NCBI GenBank assembly: GCA_937902865.1
Contig: CALFNJ010000693.1
Location: 1 to 11,491 of the forward strand
Direction of reading: 5' to 3'
DNA: 11,491 bases
Source: an uncultured Opitutaceae bacterium
GTDB taxonomy: Bacteria > Verrucomicrobiota > Verrucomicrobiia > Opitutales > Opitutaceae
The notes below the pieces were generated by a model. That model saw nothing but the letters and a program-made list of their open reading frames with translations. It was not told where the DNA came from and searched no databases. This document shows, piece after piece, positions 1 through 7,169 of this stretch (the first letter of the stretch is position 1; every line of letters starts with the position of its first letter). Made by a program: the position numbers and the translations under genes.

Positions 1-884
1 AATGCGGCGAGCGCGCACGCGGGCAGGTAGGACGCCTTTACGACCGAGTGCGATGGATCCACGACCACGGGCGCCCAGGTTTTTTCCCTTAGCAGTGGCG
101 TGATGCTTTCGTCTGGATGATTGCGATAGCCGTCGAGCGTCGGCGCGGTGCCGCGCGGGCACAGGATGATGTTCGGGTTGCCGAACGCGGCGATGTACTC
201 TGCAGCGGAGATGAACTCGCTCAGCGGCCCCATGTGGAGGCCGCGCTTGAGCAGCACGACCGTGTTCCGCTCGGCCACCGCGCGGCCGATGGCGCGCAGC
301 AGGGAGTAATTCAGGGCATTGCGGGCGCCGATCTGGAGCATGTGCACGCCCGCATCGAGGGCGAGTTGCAGCTGCTGTTCGTCCATGACCTCGGCGTCCA
401 CCGGGAGGCCGGTCCGGCGGTGCCCCTCCATCAGGATCTCGAGCGATTTGCTGTCGCCCTGGAACGTGTAGGGATTGGTTCGCGGCTTCCAGACCCCGCC
501 GCGGATCACGTGGGCGCCCGCCTCTTTCACTGCCGCGGCGGTCTCGTAGAAAAAATTCGGATTCTTCGGATCGATCGTGCACTGCCCGGCGATGACGAAG
601 AGCTCGCGCCCGAGCGTCACGCCGCCCAGCCGCACCTCGTGCGTGGCGAGATCGGAGCGGCGGTCCATCAGCTTGAACGGCGACTGGATCCGGTCGATGC
701 GCTCGATGTAGTCCAGCCCCTCGAGCCGGTTGATCATCAGCTCATCGCGCTCGTCGCCGACGATCGCGTAGATCGTCCGGACGGTGCCCACGATGGGCTG
801 CACCTTGCAGCGGAACTCCGCGGTGATGGCCTTGACTTCCGCAAGCTGCGCGGGAGTGAGCCGGTTCGACTTGGGCAGAATCAT
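1..884 (-). CDS. aroF: 3-deoxy-7-phosphoheptulonate (DAHP) synthase, type I beta, 3' end beyond window
   Basis: The protein would condense phosphoenolpyruvate and erythrose 4-phosphate in the first step of the shikimate pathway, in the cytoplasm. I translated 294 codons from the ATG at 884; the C-terminus lies outside the window. Residues 1 to about 70 look like the small ferredoxin/ACT-like N-terminal domain of Thermotoga-type enzymes. The barrel follows, with GGVWKPRTNPYTFQG (129-143), QIGARN (184-189), LLKRG (211-215) and VDPSH (275-279). Cys102 matches the usual metal-ligand cysteine; the later Glu and Asp ligands would fall off the window. The normally conserved AGPCS reads AGQCT here, SPY reads NPY, and the stretch after DPSH (SVVKASYL) lacks the usual G-x-R. 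It may therefore be a divergent paralogue. There is no Shine-Dalgarno sequence before the ATG. A 194-bp gap with a hairpin separates it from the rluA-like gene upstream. The family is secure; the isozyme symbol is only nominal. Confidence 0.88.
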   Translation of the reverse strand, partial: MILPKSNRLTPAQLAEVKAITAEFRCKVQPIVGTVRTIYAIVGDERDELMINRLEGLDYIERIDRIQSPFKLMDRRSDLATHEVRLGGVTLGRELFVIAGQCTIDPKNPNFFYETAAAVKEAGAHVIRGGVWKPRTNPYTFQGDSKSLEILMEGHRRTGLPVDAEVMDEQQLQLALDAGVHMLQIGARNALNYSLLRAIGRAVAERNTVVLLKRGLHMGPLSEFISAAEYIAAFGNPNIILCPRGTAPTLDGYRNHPDESITPLLREKTWAPVVVDPSHSVVKASYLPACALAA

Positions 885-950
885 GGGAAGGTGAAGTGAA
901 ACGGGAAACCGCGCTGATTTGAATCCGTTTTTCCAGAAGGCTCCTGAATC

Positions 951-1044
951 GATCCGGTTTCACACAGAGAACGCGGAAGACACAGAGAAATGATCAGTCG
1001 GATCGATCTCTGTGTACTCTGCGTTCTCTGTGTGAAACCGGATC
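951..1044. repeat. Long hairpin repeat, element 1 (ACAGAG type)
   Basis: This is a near-perfect inverted repeat with arms 951-988 and 1007-1044. By eye, 35 of 38 positions pair around an 18-nt loop. The 5' arm holds three related units (CACACAGAG, AACGCGGAAG, ACACAGAG). GGATCGA occurs at the 3' end of the loop, followed by TCTC, and again at the outer right edge (1040-1046). It fills most of the gap between the rluA-like gene and aroF. It could end the upstream transcript or form a stem in the aroF leader, but no T-run follows either arm, so it is not a standard intrinsic terminator. It belongs with elements at 3686, 7037 and 10314. Confidence 0.9.
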
Positions 1045-1077
1045 GAAGAGATCGCGAAATCGACCCCGCCTACTCTC

Positions 1078-1848
1078 CTAGCCCTTCGCGAGAAACGCGC
1101 CGAACTCCGGCGGCATGTCCGCCTTGGCCGCGAAGGTGAACTTCCGGCCTTTCCATTCGTAGGCGAAATCGGTCTCGAAGGAATGGAGGAACAGCCGTTT
1201 CTCGCCCGTCGCCTTGGCGAACTCGCGGTTCTTCGGAAAATTTCCGTAGGTCTGGTCGCCCACGATCGGCAGGTGATGCTCGGCGCACTGCACGCGAAGC
1301 TGGTGGCTGCGGCCTGTGCGCGGCTCGAGCCGGAGCAGGGTCAGGCCGGAGTCGCGCGCACCGGCCTGCGCCACGCTCACCTCGCATTCGGCGGGAATAT
1401 GACCACCGCGCTGCGTCCGCACCGTGGCAGCTCGTTTCTCGATCACGAGGCGATCGCGCCACACCTGACGGGCCACGTGCGGACGTCCGAACACCAGTGC
1501 GAGATAGATCTTCCGCACTTGTTTGCGCAGGAACTGCGCGCGGATTTCGCGGGCCAGCGCTTCGTCTCGTGCCACGAGGATCACGCCGGAGGTCGCGGAA
1601 TCGAGGCGGTTCAGCAGACAGAGCTGGCGAGCGACGCCACCAGCGTCGGTCCAGCGATAGGCTTCGCTTTCGAGGTCGTAGCGCGCCTGCAGGAGCGAAC
1701 GCGGCTCATCCTTCGGCGTGTTGGGATGCGAGAGCACGCCCGCGGGCTTGGCGAAAGCGGCGAGGCCGTTGGCGTCGTGCGCCAGCAGGCGCACCTCCCG
1801 CCCCAGCGGCAGTGTCGTCCAGAAATTCTCCCCCGCCCCGCTGCTCAC
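1078..1848 (-). CDS. RluA-family RNA pseudouridine synthase
   Basis: The enzyme isomerises specific uridines to pseudouridine in rRNA or tRNA. From a GTG start it has 256 residues. It carries the family's catalytic motif as LLNRLDSATSG (78-88) with Asp83 as the predicted nucleophile; most relatives read HRLD, so Asn replacing His is a mild variation. The second signature, GRSHQLR followed by LPIVGDQTYG, lies in the C-terminal third. There is no N-terminal S4 domain, so size and layout resemble RluA or TruC rather than RluC/D; the target RNA cannot be read from the sequence. I chose the GTG at 1848 because it overlaps the stop of the preceding TonB-like gene as GTGA, the classic arrangement for coupled translation. 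The frame is open to an ATG at 1914, but that would read 22 residues through the neighbour's coding sequence. No Shine-Dalgarno sequence is visible. Confidence 0.92.
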   Translation of the reverse strand: MSSGAGENFWTTLPLGREVRLLAHDANGLAAFAKPAGVLSHPNTPKDEPRSLLQARYDLESEAYRWTDAGGVARQLCLLNRLDSATSGVILVARDEALAREIRAQFLRKQVRKIYLALVFGRPHVARQVWRDRLVIEKRAATVRTQRGGHIPAECEVSVAQAGARDSGLTLLRLEPRTGRSHQLRVQCAEHHLPIVGDQTYGNFPKNREFAKATGEKRLFLHSFETDFAYEWKGRKFTFAAKADMPPEFGAFLAKG

Positions 1849-2954
1849 CGATAGTAGAAGGTGAACGTCAGCTCCTGGTGATCGCCGAGGACCGCCGTCA
1901 TGTCGTCGGTCCATTCACCATAGGTAAAATCCGGGCCCGGGCTGATCGCGGTCACGCACCAGTTGGTGGCGAGGTCGCCGGCATCGCCGTCGGTCGATTT
2001 GAAGGTGGTGATCTTGCCCGCAGAGCTCATGACAAACGTCACGGTGACCCGGCTGCCGGGCTGCGGATAGTGTTTGCTCGCGGCGATCAGGTTATCCCAG
2101 CGCGCCTGGATGGCATCGATCATCTTCTGGAGATAACGCCCGTAGTTGCTCCACTTCGCGTCCACGGCGACCGGGCCGATGTTCATCGTGCCGATCTTGT
2201 TTTCCTGGAAAACCGCCGGGCGGACATTCCGCTCGAGCTGGGGCCGCGGCTGGGGTTTGTGCGGGTCGACCACGAACATCTTGTTGGTGGCGCCGACGAT
2301 ATCCGGGACATCCTTCGCGCCGTCGACCTTGTCGGGCACGGATTCGGAATGTGGCGTAACCTCGGCGATATTCGAGCCGATGCCGTTCTTGTCCTCGCCG
2401 TCGATCTTCTCGAAGCCGGGCAAGGGATCCTGCGCGCGCTTGGTGGCCTCGTTCGCCTCGGTGGGGTTCGGCGGCATTTGCGGCGCGGGAGGCGCCGGCG
2501 GAAGCTGGGGCTGCGTGAGGTGACCGTCCACGATCTGCGTGGACTGGATGTCCTTTTCGCCTTCGAGGGCCGGCCGGTCGCTTTTCCCGTTCGGCGTGGG
2601 TTTTTCCTGGGCCACCTGCTGATTCTGCGCCGCGAAATTATCGGTCTTGTCCGGAGGATTGTCGGGCGCGTCCGGGTTGGTCTCCACGAACTTGAAGGGA
2701 TTGGCCGGCTTGGGCGGCTCGGGGGGCGCCTCGTCCGGGGGCGCGAGCTCGATGTTGAACGGCTGCTTGTCTGCATCCGTCTTCGCCAGGTTCGTCAGTC
2801 CGGTCCGGAGGAGATACGGCGCGATCAGGAGGATCAGCAGGTGAATGATGATCGTCGCCGCAATGCCGACCTGGACGGAGCGCACCTCGGGATCCTTCGA
2901 GAGCCGCAGCACGCCGGCGCGGCGCGCGGGGCGTTCGGGAGGAGCGGTGATCAT
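1845..2954 (-). CDS. TonB/TolA-like single-pass membrane protein
   Basis: This 369-residue protein has the build of a TonB or TolA energy transducer. There is a basic cytoplasmic N-terminus (1-27) and one hydrophobic helix (about 28-48, with GIAATIIIHLLILLIAPYLL). A long proline- and acid-rich linker follows (about 68-260, with runs such as PPEPPKPANP and PPAPPAPQMPPNP), then a compact C-terminal domain (about 270-369). In the last domain YGRYLQKMIDAIQARWD, then alternating strands (VTVTFVMSSAGKI, LTFTFYYR), resembles TonB_C/TolA_C. Such proteins span the periplasm and pass proton-motive-force energy from ExbB/ExbD or TolQ/TolR to the outer membrane, but no such partner is in the window. It lies 81 bp behind maf and its TGA overlaps the GTG of the pseudouridine synthase. 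The start ATG follows directly after a C/T-rich repeat, with no Shine-Dalgarno sequence. TonB versus TolA cannot be decided from this sequence. Confidence 0.82.
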   Translation of the reverse strand: MITAPPERPARRAGVLRLSKDPEVRSVQVGIAATIIIHLLILLIAPYLLRTGLTNLAKTDADKQPFNIELAPPDEAPPEPPKPANPFKFVETNPDAPDNPPDKTDNFAAQNQQVAQEKPTPNGKSDRPALEGEKDIQSTQIVDGHLTQPQLPPAPPAPQMPPNPTEANEATKRAQDPLPGFEKIDGEDKNGIGSNIAEVTPHSESVPDKVDGAKDVPDIVGATNKMFVVDPHKPQPRPQLERNVRPAVFQENKIGTMNIGPVAVDAKWSNYGRYLQKMIDAIQARWDNLIAASKHYPQPGSRVTVTFVMSSAGKITTFKSTDGDAGDLATNWCVTAISPGPDFTYGEWTDDMTAVLGDHQELTFTFYYR

Positions 2955-2988
2955 CAGGAGACGGGAGTCGGGGGACGGGAGACAGACG
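2955..2988 (-). repeat. C/T-rich dispersed repeat, copy 1, abutting the tonB-like start
   Basis: Read on the minus strand, this 34-nt tract begins CGTCTGTC and ends CTCCCGTCTCCTG directly against the ATG of the TonB-like gene. It is strikingly similar to a tract at 7170-7202 in front of hemL. Further ACGGG units continue on the plus strand up to about 3028, so the whole maf-tonB gap is a degenerate GACGGGAG array. Its role is unknown: it may be an unstructured pyrimidine-rich leader or simply a slippage-prone repeat. Confidence 0.65.
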
Positions 2989-3035
2989 TCGAAGGCAGGT
3001 GACGGGCGACGGGAGCGGACGGACGGTGGTTCAAG

Positions 3036-3605
3036 TTAGCCGGTCAGACCGCTTTCCGTCAAAATTTGTTTCGTCGTTTCGAGCGGCAGCCCGACGATAT
3101 TGCTGAACGACCCGGTGTGCCCGGCGACGATTCGCTCCGCGCCCTCCTGAATTGCGTAGGCGCCGGCCTTGTCCAGCACGTTGACCCGCCGCAGGTAATC
3201 CTCGATCTCGGCTTCGCCGAACGCGTGGAACGTCACCCGGCTCTCCTCCCCGCGGTCGAGCCGCAGCCCGTCCCGGACCCGGCGCAGCGCGAGTCCGGTG
3301 AAAACGGTATGCGTGCGACCGGACAGCCGGCGGAGCATGCGGCGCGCGTCGTCGAGGTCGGCGGGCTTGTTCAGCACGACGCCGTCGATGAACACCGTCG
3401 TATCCGCCCCCAGCACGAACGCCTCCGGATGCCGCGCCGCCACCCAATCCGCCTTGAGGGCCGCGTTGTGGGCGACCATCGCTTTCGGATCGGAATTCGG
3501 ATCCTCGTGCTCGATCACCTGCGCCGGAATGACCTCAAACACCACGCCCAGCTGCGCCAGCAGCTCGCGCCGTCGCGGGGACGCCGAGGCCAGGATCAGG
3601 CGCAT
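3036..3605 (-). CDS. maf: Maf family nucleoside triphosphate pyrophosphatase
   Basis: Maf proteins hydrolyse non-canonical or modified nucleotides (dTTP/UTP type or 7-methyl-GTP type) and are linked to control of septum formation. The 189 residues from the ATG at 3605 match the usual length. They begin with the hallmark MRLILASASPRRRELL, followed by VLGADTTVFIDG (64-75; Asp68 is the predicted catalytic residue), NKPADLDDARRML, SGRTHTVFTG (95-104) and DKAGAYAIQEG (145-155), and end with SNIVGLPL. The GAYAIQ form fits the dTTP/UTP branch better, but this is tentative. The frame stays open upstream to 3710; I rejected that start because the extension (FFVASCET) is simply the translated arm of hairpin element 2. 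An ATG at 3617 is a possible alternative. There is no Shine-Dalgarno sequence. The TonB-like gene follows after 81 bp and may be co-transcribed. Confidence 0.94.
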   Translation of the reverse strand: MRLILASASPRRRELLAQLGVVFEVIPAQVIEHEDPNSDPKAMVAHNAALKADWVAARHPEAFVLGADTTVFIDGVVLNKPADLDDARRMLRRLSGRTHTVFTGLALRRVRDGLRLDRGEESRVTFHAFGEAEIEDYLRRVNVLDKAGAYAIQEGAERIVAGHTGSFSNIVGLPLETTKQILTESGLTG

Positions 3606-3685
3606 CGGACCGCTCATCGCGTTGCGAGCTCGCTGGATCTCGTCATTTGGATTTTTCCCGAAACCAAGAGGAAGCATCGGAATTG

Positions 3686-3826
3686 TCTCACACGAAGCCA
3701 CGAAGAACACGAAGGCCGAACATCCGAATCAGGGATCAGAAAGCCGGCTTGATTCGTGCCCTTCGTGACTTCGTGTGAGACGGATCGAAGGATTGTTTCC
3801 GTTTCCTGATTTCCTGAGTTCCAGAT
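3686..3826. repeat. Long hairpin repeat, element 2 (CACGAAG type) with 45-bp flank
   Basis: The arms are 3686-3713 and 3753-3780, pairing at 25 of 28 positions around a 39-nt loop. The 5' arm is three units: CACACGAAG, CCACGAAG, AACACGAAG. On the right, 3782-3826 is a flank nearly identical to 7113-7156 beside element 3; the last 24 nt of each copy (3803-3826 and 7133-7156) match exactly and include CTGAGTTCCAGAT. The element lies between the 3' end of the tolC-like gene and maf, 80 bp from the maf start, so it falls in the maf leader or at the end of the tolC transcript. Confidence 0.88.
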
Positions 3827-3854
3827 TCAATCCGCCTTATTCAGCGGTGTGCGA

Positions 3855-5171
3855 TCACTGCTTCTCGGCCAGGATGCCGCGGGTGTCGCCGCGGACGCGG
3901 GCCAGCTCGAGCCGGCTGAGATTGTACTGGTAGATCGCCTCGTTGAGATTGTCGTTTGCGAGTGCGAGGGTGTTCTGCGCCTCGATCACCTCGCGGTTGT
4001 CGGCGACGCCCTGGTCGAAACGGACGCGGGCGAGCCGGAGTTCCTCCTCGCCGAGCTGCTGGCCGGTTTCCGCCACGGCGATCTGCTGGAAGCGCGATCC
4101 GGCGTCCTGCACGGCGAGACGGATCTCGGCCGAAATCTGCAGCTCGAGATCGCGCAGGAGCAGTTCCTGCGAACGCTGCCGCGAGAGGGCGAGCTTACGG
4201 TCGGAACCGCTGCGCAGGCCGTCGAAGACGGGCACGTCCACGGTCGCACCGGCGAACCAGCCGGCCTTCTTCCCCCCATCATCGAAATCCGCGGAGGAGT
4301 AACCGTACTGTCCCGCCAGCGCCAGGGCCGGCAGGCGCTCGAAACGGGCGGTGCTGACATCGATCTTGGAGCGATCGACCGACTTCTGCGCCGCCAGCCA
4401 GTCGGGGCGCTGCGCGAACGCCGCGCGCTCCTCCGTGGCGCTGAACTCCGCCGCCGAGACGCGCTTCACCTCGAAATCGCCGAGCTGCAGTGGCGCGGCG
4501 GCATCGAGATTGAGCAGGCGGCGCAGCTGCAGGGCGCTCTGGTAAACCACGGTGTCCTGCTGGAGCCGGGCTTGCTGGGCCTGGGCGAGCTGCGACTTGG
4601 CGCGGGTCACGTCGATCTGCGTCGCCACGCCTGAGGCCAGGCGATTGGTCGCGAGATCGAGCAATTGGCGGGCGAGGTCGACATTGGCATCGAGGACCGC
4701 GATGCGGTGCACATTGCGCAGGTGGGTGAAATAGGTCTGGCCCACCGTCGCCAGGGCGGTCTGCACATCGGAGCGGTAATCGTAGTCGGCGACCTGGACG
4801 CCGGCCTTGGCGGAGCGCCAGCTGGACAGCTGCTCGGGATTGAGCAGGTCGAAGCTGCCGTTGAGGTTGGCGTCGAAGCGATTGGCGGGTGTGCCGGCGG
4901 CTGCAATGCCGTTGGTGATGGTGACAGCCGAGGTGCGGCGCTGCTGGGCGCTGAGGTCGACATTCGGCAGCACGCCGGATCGGGCGATGCCGGCCTGGGC
5001 CTGGGCCTGGCTCACGCCTTCGCGGCCAAGCAGCACGTTGACGTTGATCTGCTCGGCCGACTGGAGCGCGGATTCGAGCGTGAGGGTCGCGGGCTCGGCG
5101 GCAAACAGCGAGCTCGCGGCAAATGCGGTGGTCAGGGCCAGCAGCCGGAGGGAGGGCGTTTTCAAGGGCAT
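3855..5171 (-). CDS. TolC-like outer-membrane efflux protein
   Basis: The 438-residue protein is a typical member of the outer membrane efflux (OEP/TolC) family, whose trimers form the outer-membrane channel and periplasmic tunnel of type I secretion and RND/ABC/MFS efflux systems. A signal peptide is clear (MPLKTPSLRLLALTTAFAAS, then SLFAAEP; cleavage near residue 24 or 25). The mature protein opens with LTLESALQSAEQINVNVLLG and shows the duplicated pattern of long amphipathic coiled-coil helices (about 100-220 and 320-430). Conserved phrases include LPNVDLSAQQ, NRLASGVATQIDVTRAKSQL, RPDWLAAQ and VDVPVFDGL, with NREVIEAQNTLALANDNLNEA near the end. No membrane-fusion protein or transporter gene lies beside it, so the partner pump and substrate are unknown. 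It is transcribed divergently from nadE. There is no Shine-Dalgarno sequence before the ATG at 5171. Confidence 0.93.
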   Translation of the reverse strand: MPLKTPSLRLLALTTAFAASSLFAAEPATLTLESALQSAEQINVNVLLGREGVSQAQAQAGIARSGVLPNVDLSAQQRRTSAVTITNGIAAAGTPANRFDANLNGSFDLLNPEQLSSWRSAKAGVQVADYDYRSDVQTALATVGQTYFTHLRNVHRIAVLDANVDLARQLLDLATNRLASGVATQIDVTRAKSQLAQAQQARLQQDTVVYQSALQLRRLLNLDAAAPLQLGDFEVKRVSAAEFSATEERAAFAQRPDWLAAQKSVDRSKIDVSTARFERLPALALAGQYGYSSADFDDGGKKAGWFAGATVDVPVFDGLRSGSDRKLALSRQRSQELLLRDLELQISAEIRLAVQDAGSRFQQIAVAETGQQLGEEELRLARVRFDQGVADNREVIEAQNTLALANDNLNEAIYQYNLSRLELARVRGDTRGILAEKQ

Positions 5172-5272
5172 GACGGGGTGACAGCAAATCGGGCAGCTTG
5201 GTGCCAGTGCAAGCCTTGCGAGTTGTCAGCCCGCGGAAAGGCCTCCACGTTCTTCCCTTCCACCCACGTCCC
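5172..5272. promoter_or_regulatory. Divergent promoter region between tolC-like gene and nadE
   Basis: The 101-bp gap separates two divergent starts and must contain both promoters unless they reach into coding sequence. I see no convincing -35/-10 pair on either strand. An imperfect dyad, GCTTG (5196-5200) and CAAGC (5210-5214) around a 9-nt centre, is a possible operator, but short dyads like this arise by chance. This is the one sizeable gap lacking both repeat families. Confidence 0.4.
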
Positions 5273-6988
5273 ATGCGCATCGGTCTCGCCCAGATCAACC
5301 CCACCGTCGGAGACTTGGCCGGCAACCGCCGGCGCATCCTCGAGGCCTACGCGGCGCTCGTGGCCCAGGGGGCCGAGCTGGTGGTCTTTCCCGAGCTGAT
5401 CGTCTGCGGCTACCCGCCCCGGGACCTGCTGTTCAAACGGCGCTTCGTGCCGGACGTCGAGGAATCCGCCCAGGCCATCGCCGCCGCGGTCGGCGAGGTG
5501 CCGGCGCTGATCGGCACGGTCACGACCAATCCCAGCGGAAAGGGCCGGCCATTCTACAACGCCGCGGTCTTCTGCCATCGCGGCCGGATCGCGGCCACGG
5601 CGGTGAAATGCCTGCTGCCGACCTACGACGTGTTCGACGAGGACCGTTATTTCGAGCCGGCGCAGCAGCCGATCGTGGTCACCCACGGTGGCAAGCGCAT
5701 CGGGGTGACGATCTGCGAGGATATCTGGACGCATCCGACGATCAGCACCCGCCGCCTCTATCATGGGATCGATCCGCTGAAACAGCTGGCCGCCCAGAAG
5801 TGCGACCTCGTGGTGAATCTCTCCGCCAGCCCCTGGCATAACGACAAGGGTGGCGTGCGGCAGACGCTGGTCACCGACGCCGCCAAGGCGCTCGGTTGCC
5901 CGCTCGTTTACGTCAATGTCGTCGGCGGCAACGACGAGCTGGTCTTCGACGGCCGTTCCCTCGTCAGCGACGCCACGGGCCGGGTCACGGCCGGACTGGC
6001 GGCGTTCGCGGAGGAGCTGCGCGTTGTCACGGTTAGCGGAACCCGGGGCTCCTCGCCTGCGTCGGGTTCGGCTGCTCCCCTGCCCGCCGTTGGCGCCTCC
6101 GATCCGCTGGCGCCGAGCTTCGATCAGCCCGAAATGGCCGACATCTTCGCCGCGCTCAGCCTCGGCCTGCGCGACTACGCCTACAAGAGCGGCTTCAAGC
6201 GCGCCTTGATCGCGTTGTCCGGCGGCATCGATTCCGCCGTGGTCGGGGTGATCGCGGCGGCGGCCTTCGGGTCGGAGAACGTCATCGGCGTCTCCCTCCC
6301 CTCGGCGATCTCGTCCCAGCACTCACGGGATGATGCCCGCATCCTGGCGGCCAATCTCGGCGTTCGCTTCGAGACGATCGCCATCGCCGACGCCGTGGTC
6401 GCCTGCGAGGCCGCACTCGGACCGATTTTCACCGGCCTGAAACGCGACGTCACCGAGGAGAACATCCAGGCCCGCGTGCGCGGCGTCGTGATGATGGCGC
6501 TGTCCAACAAGTTCAACGCCCTGCTCCTGACCACGGGCAACAAGAGCGAGATCGCCGTCGGGTACTGCACGCTTTACGGCGACATGGCCGGCGGACTCGC
6601 GGTCATCTCCGACCTTTTCAAGACGCAGGTCTACGCGTTGGCCAACTGGATCAACGCCGACGCCCGCCGCCGCGGCCGCACCCCGCCCATCCCGCAGTCG
6701 AGCATCGACAAGCCGCCGAGCGCCGAGCTGCGGCCGAACCAGACCGACCAGGACAGCCTGCCGCCGTACGATGTGCTCGATGCGATTCTCAAGGGTTACG
6801 TCGAGGAGGGCCTCTCCTCCCGCGACCTGATCGCCCAGGGTTTCGCCGAGGCCGTCGTGCGCGACATCGTCCGCAAGGTCGATCTCAACGAGTACAAGCG
6901 GAAGCAGGCCGCCCCCGGCCTGAAGATCACCCCGCTCGCCTTCGGCGTCGGCCGCCGCATCCCGATCGTGCAGAAATACGTGAGCTGA
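5273..6988 (+). CDS. nadE: Glutamine-dependent NAD+ synthetase
   Basis: This enzyme makes NAD+ from deamido-NAD+ (nicotinic acid adenine dinucleotide), ATP and glutamine, the last step of NAD biosynthesis. The 571-residue protein has both required domains. The N-terminal nitrilase-type glutaminase (about 1-255) has the Glu41-Lys112-Cys148 triad in VFPELIVCGYPPRDLL, VKCLLPTYDVFDE and GVTICEDIW. A Ser/Ala/Gly-rich linker follows (about 255-282), then the synthetase domain with the ATP-binding loop SGGIDS (316-321) and the conserved GNKSEIAVGYCTLYGDMAGG. Glutamine can thus be the nitrogen donor without a separate subunit. I placed the start at the ATG giving MRIGLAQINPTVGD, the usual N-terminus; the frame is open 75 nt further upstream but that stretch shows no conserved sequence. 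There is no Shine-Dalgarno sequence. It is divergent from the tolC-like gene and separated from hemL by hairpin element 3. Confidence 0.97.
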   Translation: MRIGLAQINPTVGDLAGNRRRILEAYAALVAQGAELVVFPELIVCGYPPRDLLFKRRFVPDVEESAQAIAAAVGEVPALIGTVTTNPSGKGRPFYNAAVFCHRGRIAATAVKCLLPTYDVFDEDRYFEPAQQPIVVTHGGKRIGVTICEDIWTHPTISTRRLYHGIDPLKQLAAQKCDLVVNLSASPWHNDKGGVRQTLVTDAAKALGCPLVYVNVVGGNDELVFDGRSLVSDATGRVTAGLAAFAEELRVVTVSGTRGSSPASGSAAPLPAVGASDPLAPSFDQPEMADIFAALSLGLRDYAYKSGFKRALIALSGGIDSAVVGVIAAAAFGSENVIGVSLPSAISSQHSRDDARILAANLGVRFETIAIADAVVACEAALGPIFTGLKRDVTEENIQARVRGVVMMALSNKFNALLLTTGNKSEIAVGYCTLYGDMAGGLAVISDLFKTQVYALANWINADARRRGRTPPIPQSSIDKPPSAELRPNQTDQDSLPPYDVLDAILKGYVEEGLSSRDLIAQGFAEAVVRDIVRKVDLNEYKRKQAAPGLKITPLAFGVGRRIPIVQKYVS

Positions 6989-7004
6989 GGTCGGTCGGGG
7001 TTGC

Positions 7005-7156
7005 ATCTGGAACCCACGAACTCCCGAATCTGAGGGTGTCACGCGAAGTCGCGAAGGACGCGAAGAAAGGCGGCTGGTTTGCCTTCGTTCCCTTCGCGGC
7101 TTCGCGTGACATGGATCGACAGATCGTTTCCGTTCCTGATTTCCTGAGTTCCAGAT
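7005..7156. repeat. Long hairpin repeat, element 3 (CGCGAAG type) with outer inverted repeat
   Basis: The inner arms are 7037-7065 and 7083-7111, pairing at 25 of 29 positions around a 17-nt loop. The 5' arm units are CACGCGAAG, TCGCGAAG, GACGCGAAG. An outer perfect 9-bp inverted repeat (ATCTGGAAC at 7005-7013, GTTCCAGAT at 7148-7156) brackets the element, so it looks like a small unit with its own termini. The right flank, 7113-7156, nearly matches 3782-3826 of element 2. It begins 16 bp after the nadE stop and ends 57 bp before the hemL ATG. Confidence 0.88.
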
Positions 7157-7169
7157 AAGAAATTGCCTG

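Noticed and set aside
117..899. A 260-codon plus-strand open frame at the left edge
   Set aside because: It is antisense to the DAHP synthase, whose translation matches the family throughout.
951..1044. Repeats read as a CRISPR-like array
   Set aside because: The short units within each arm have no unique spacers and the whole forms a single hairpin.
1497..3002. A 501-codon plus-strand open frame opposite the rluA-like and tonB-like genes
   Set aside because: The composition is Arg/Gly-rich with no motif, while the minus strand encodes two recognisable families with a coupled overlap.
5196..5214. Dyad GCTTG/CAAGC as an operator
   Set aside because: Only five base pairs per half-site and not centred on a clear promoter; chance occurrence is likely, so it is mentioned only within the promoter region.
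5198..5272. An earlier in-frame start for nadE
   Set aside because: The extension has no conserved sequence and would use the divergent promoter region; the ATG at 5273 gives the standard N-terminus.
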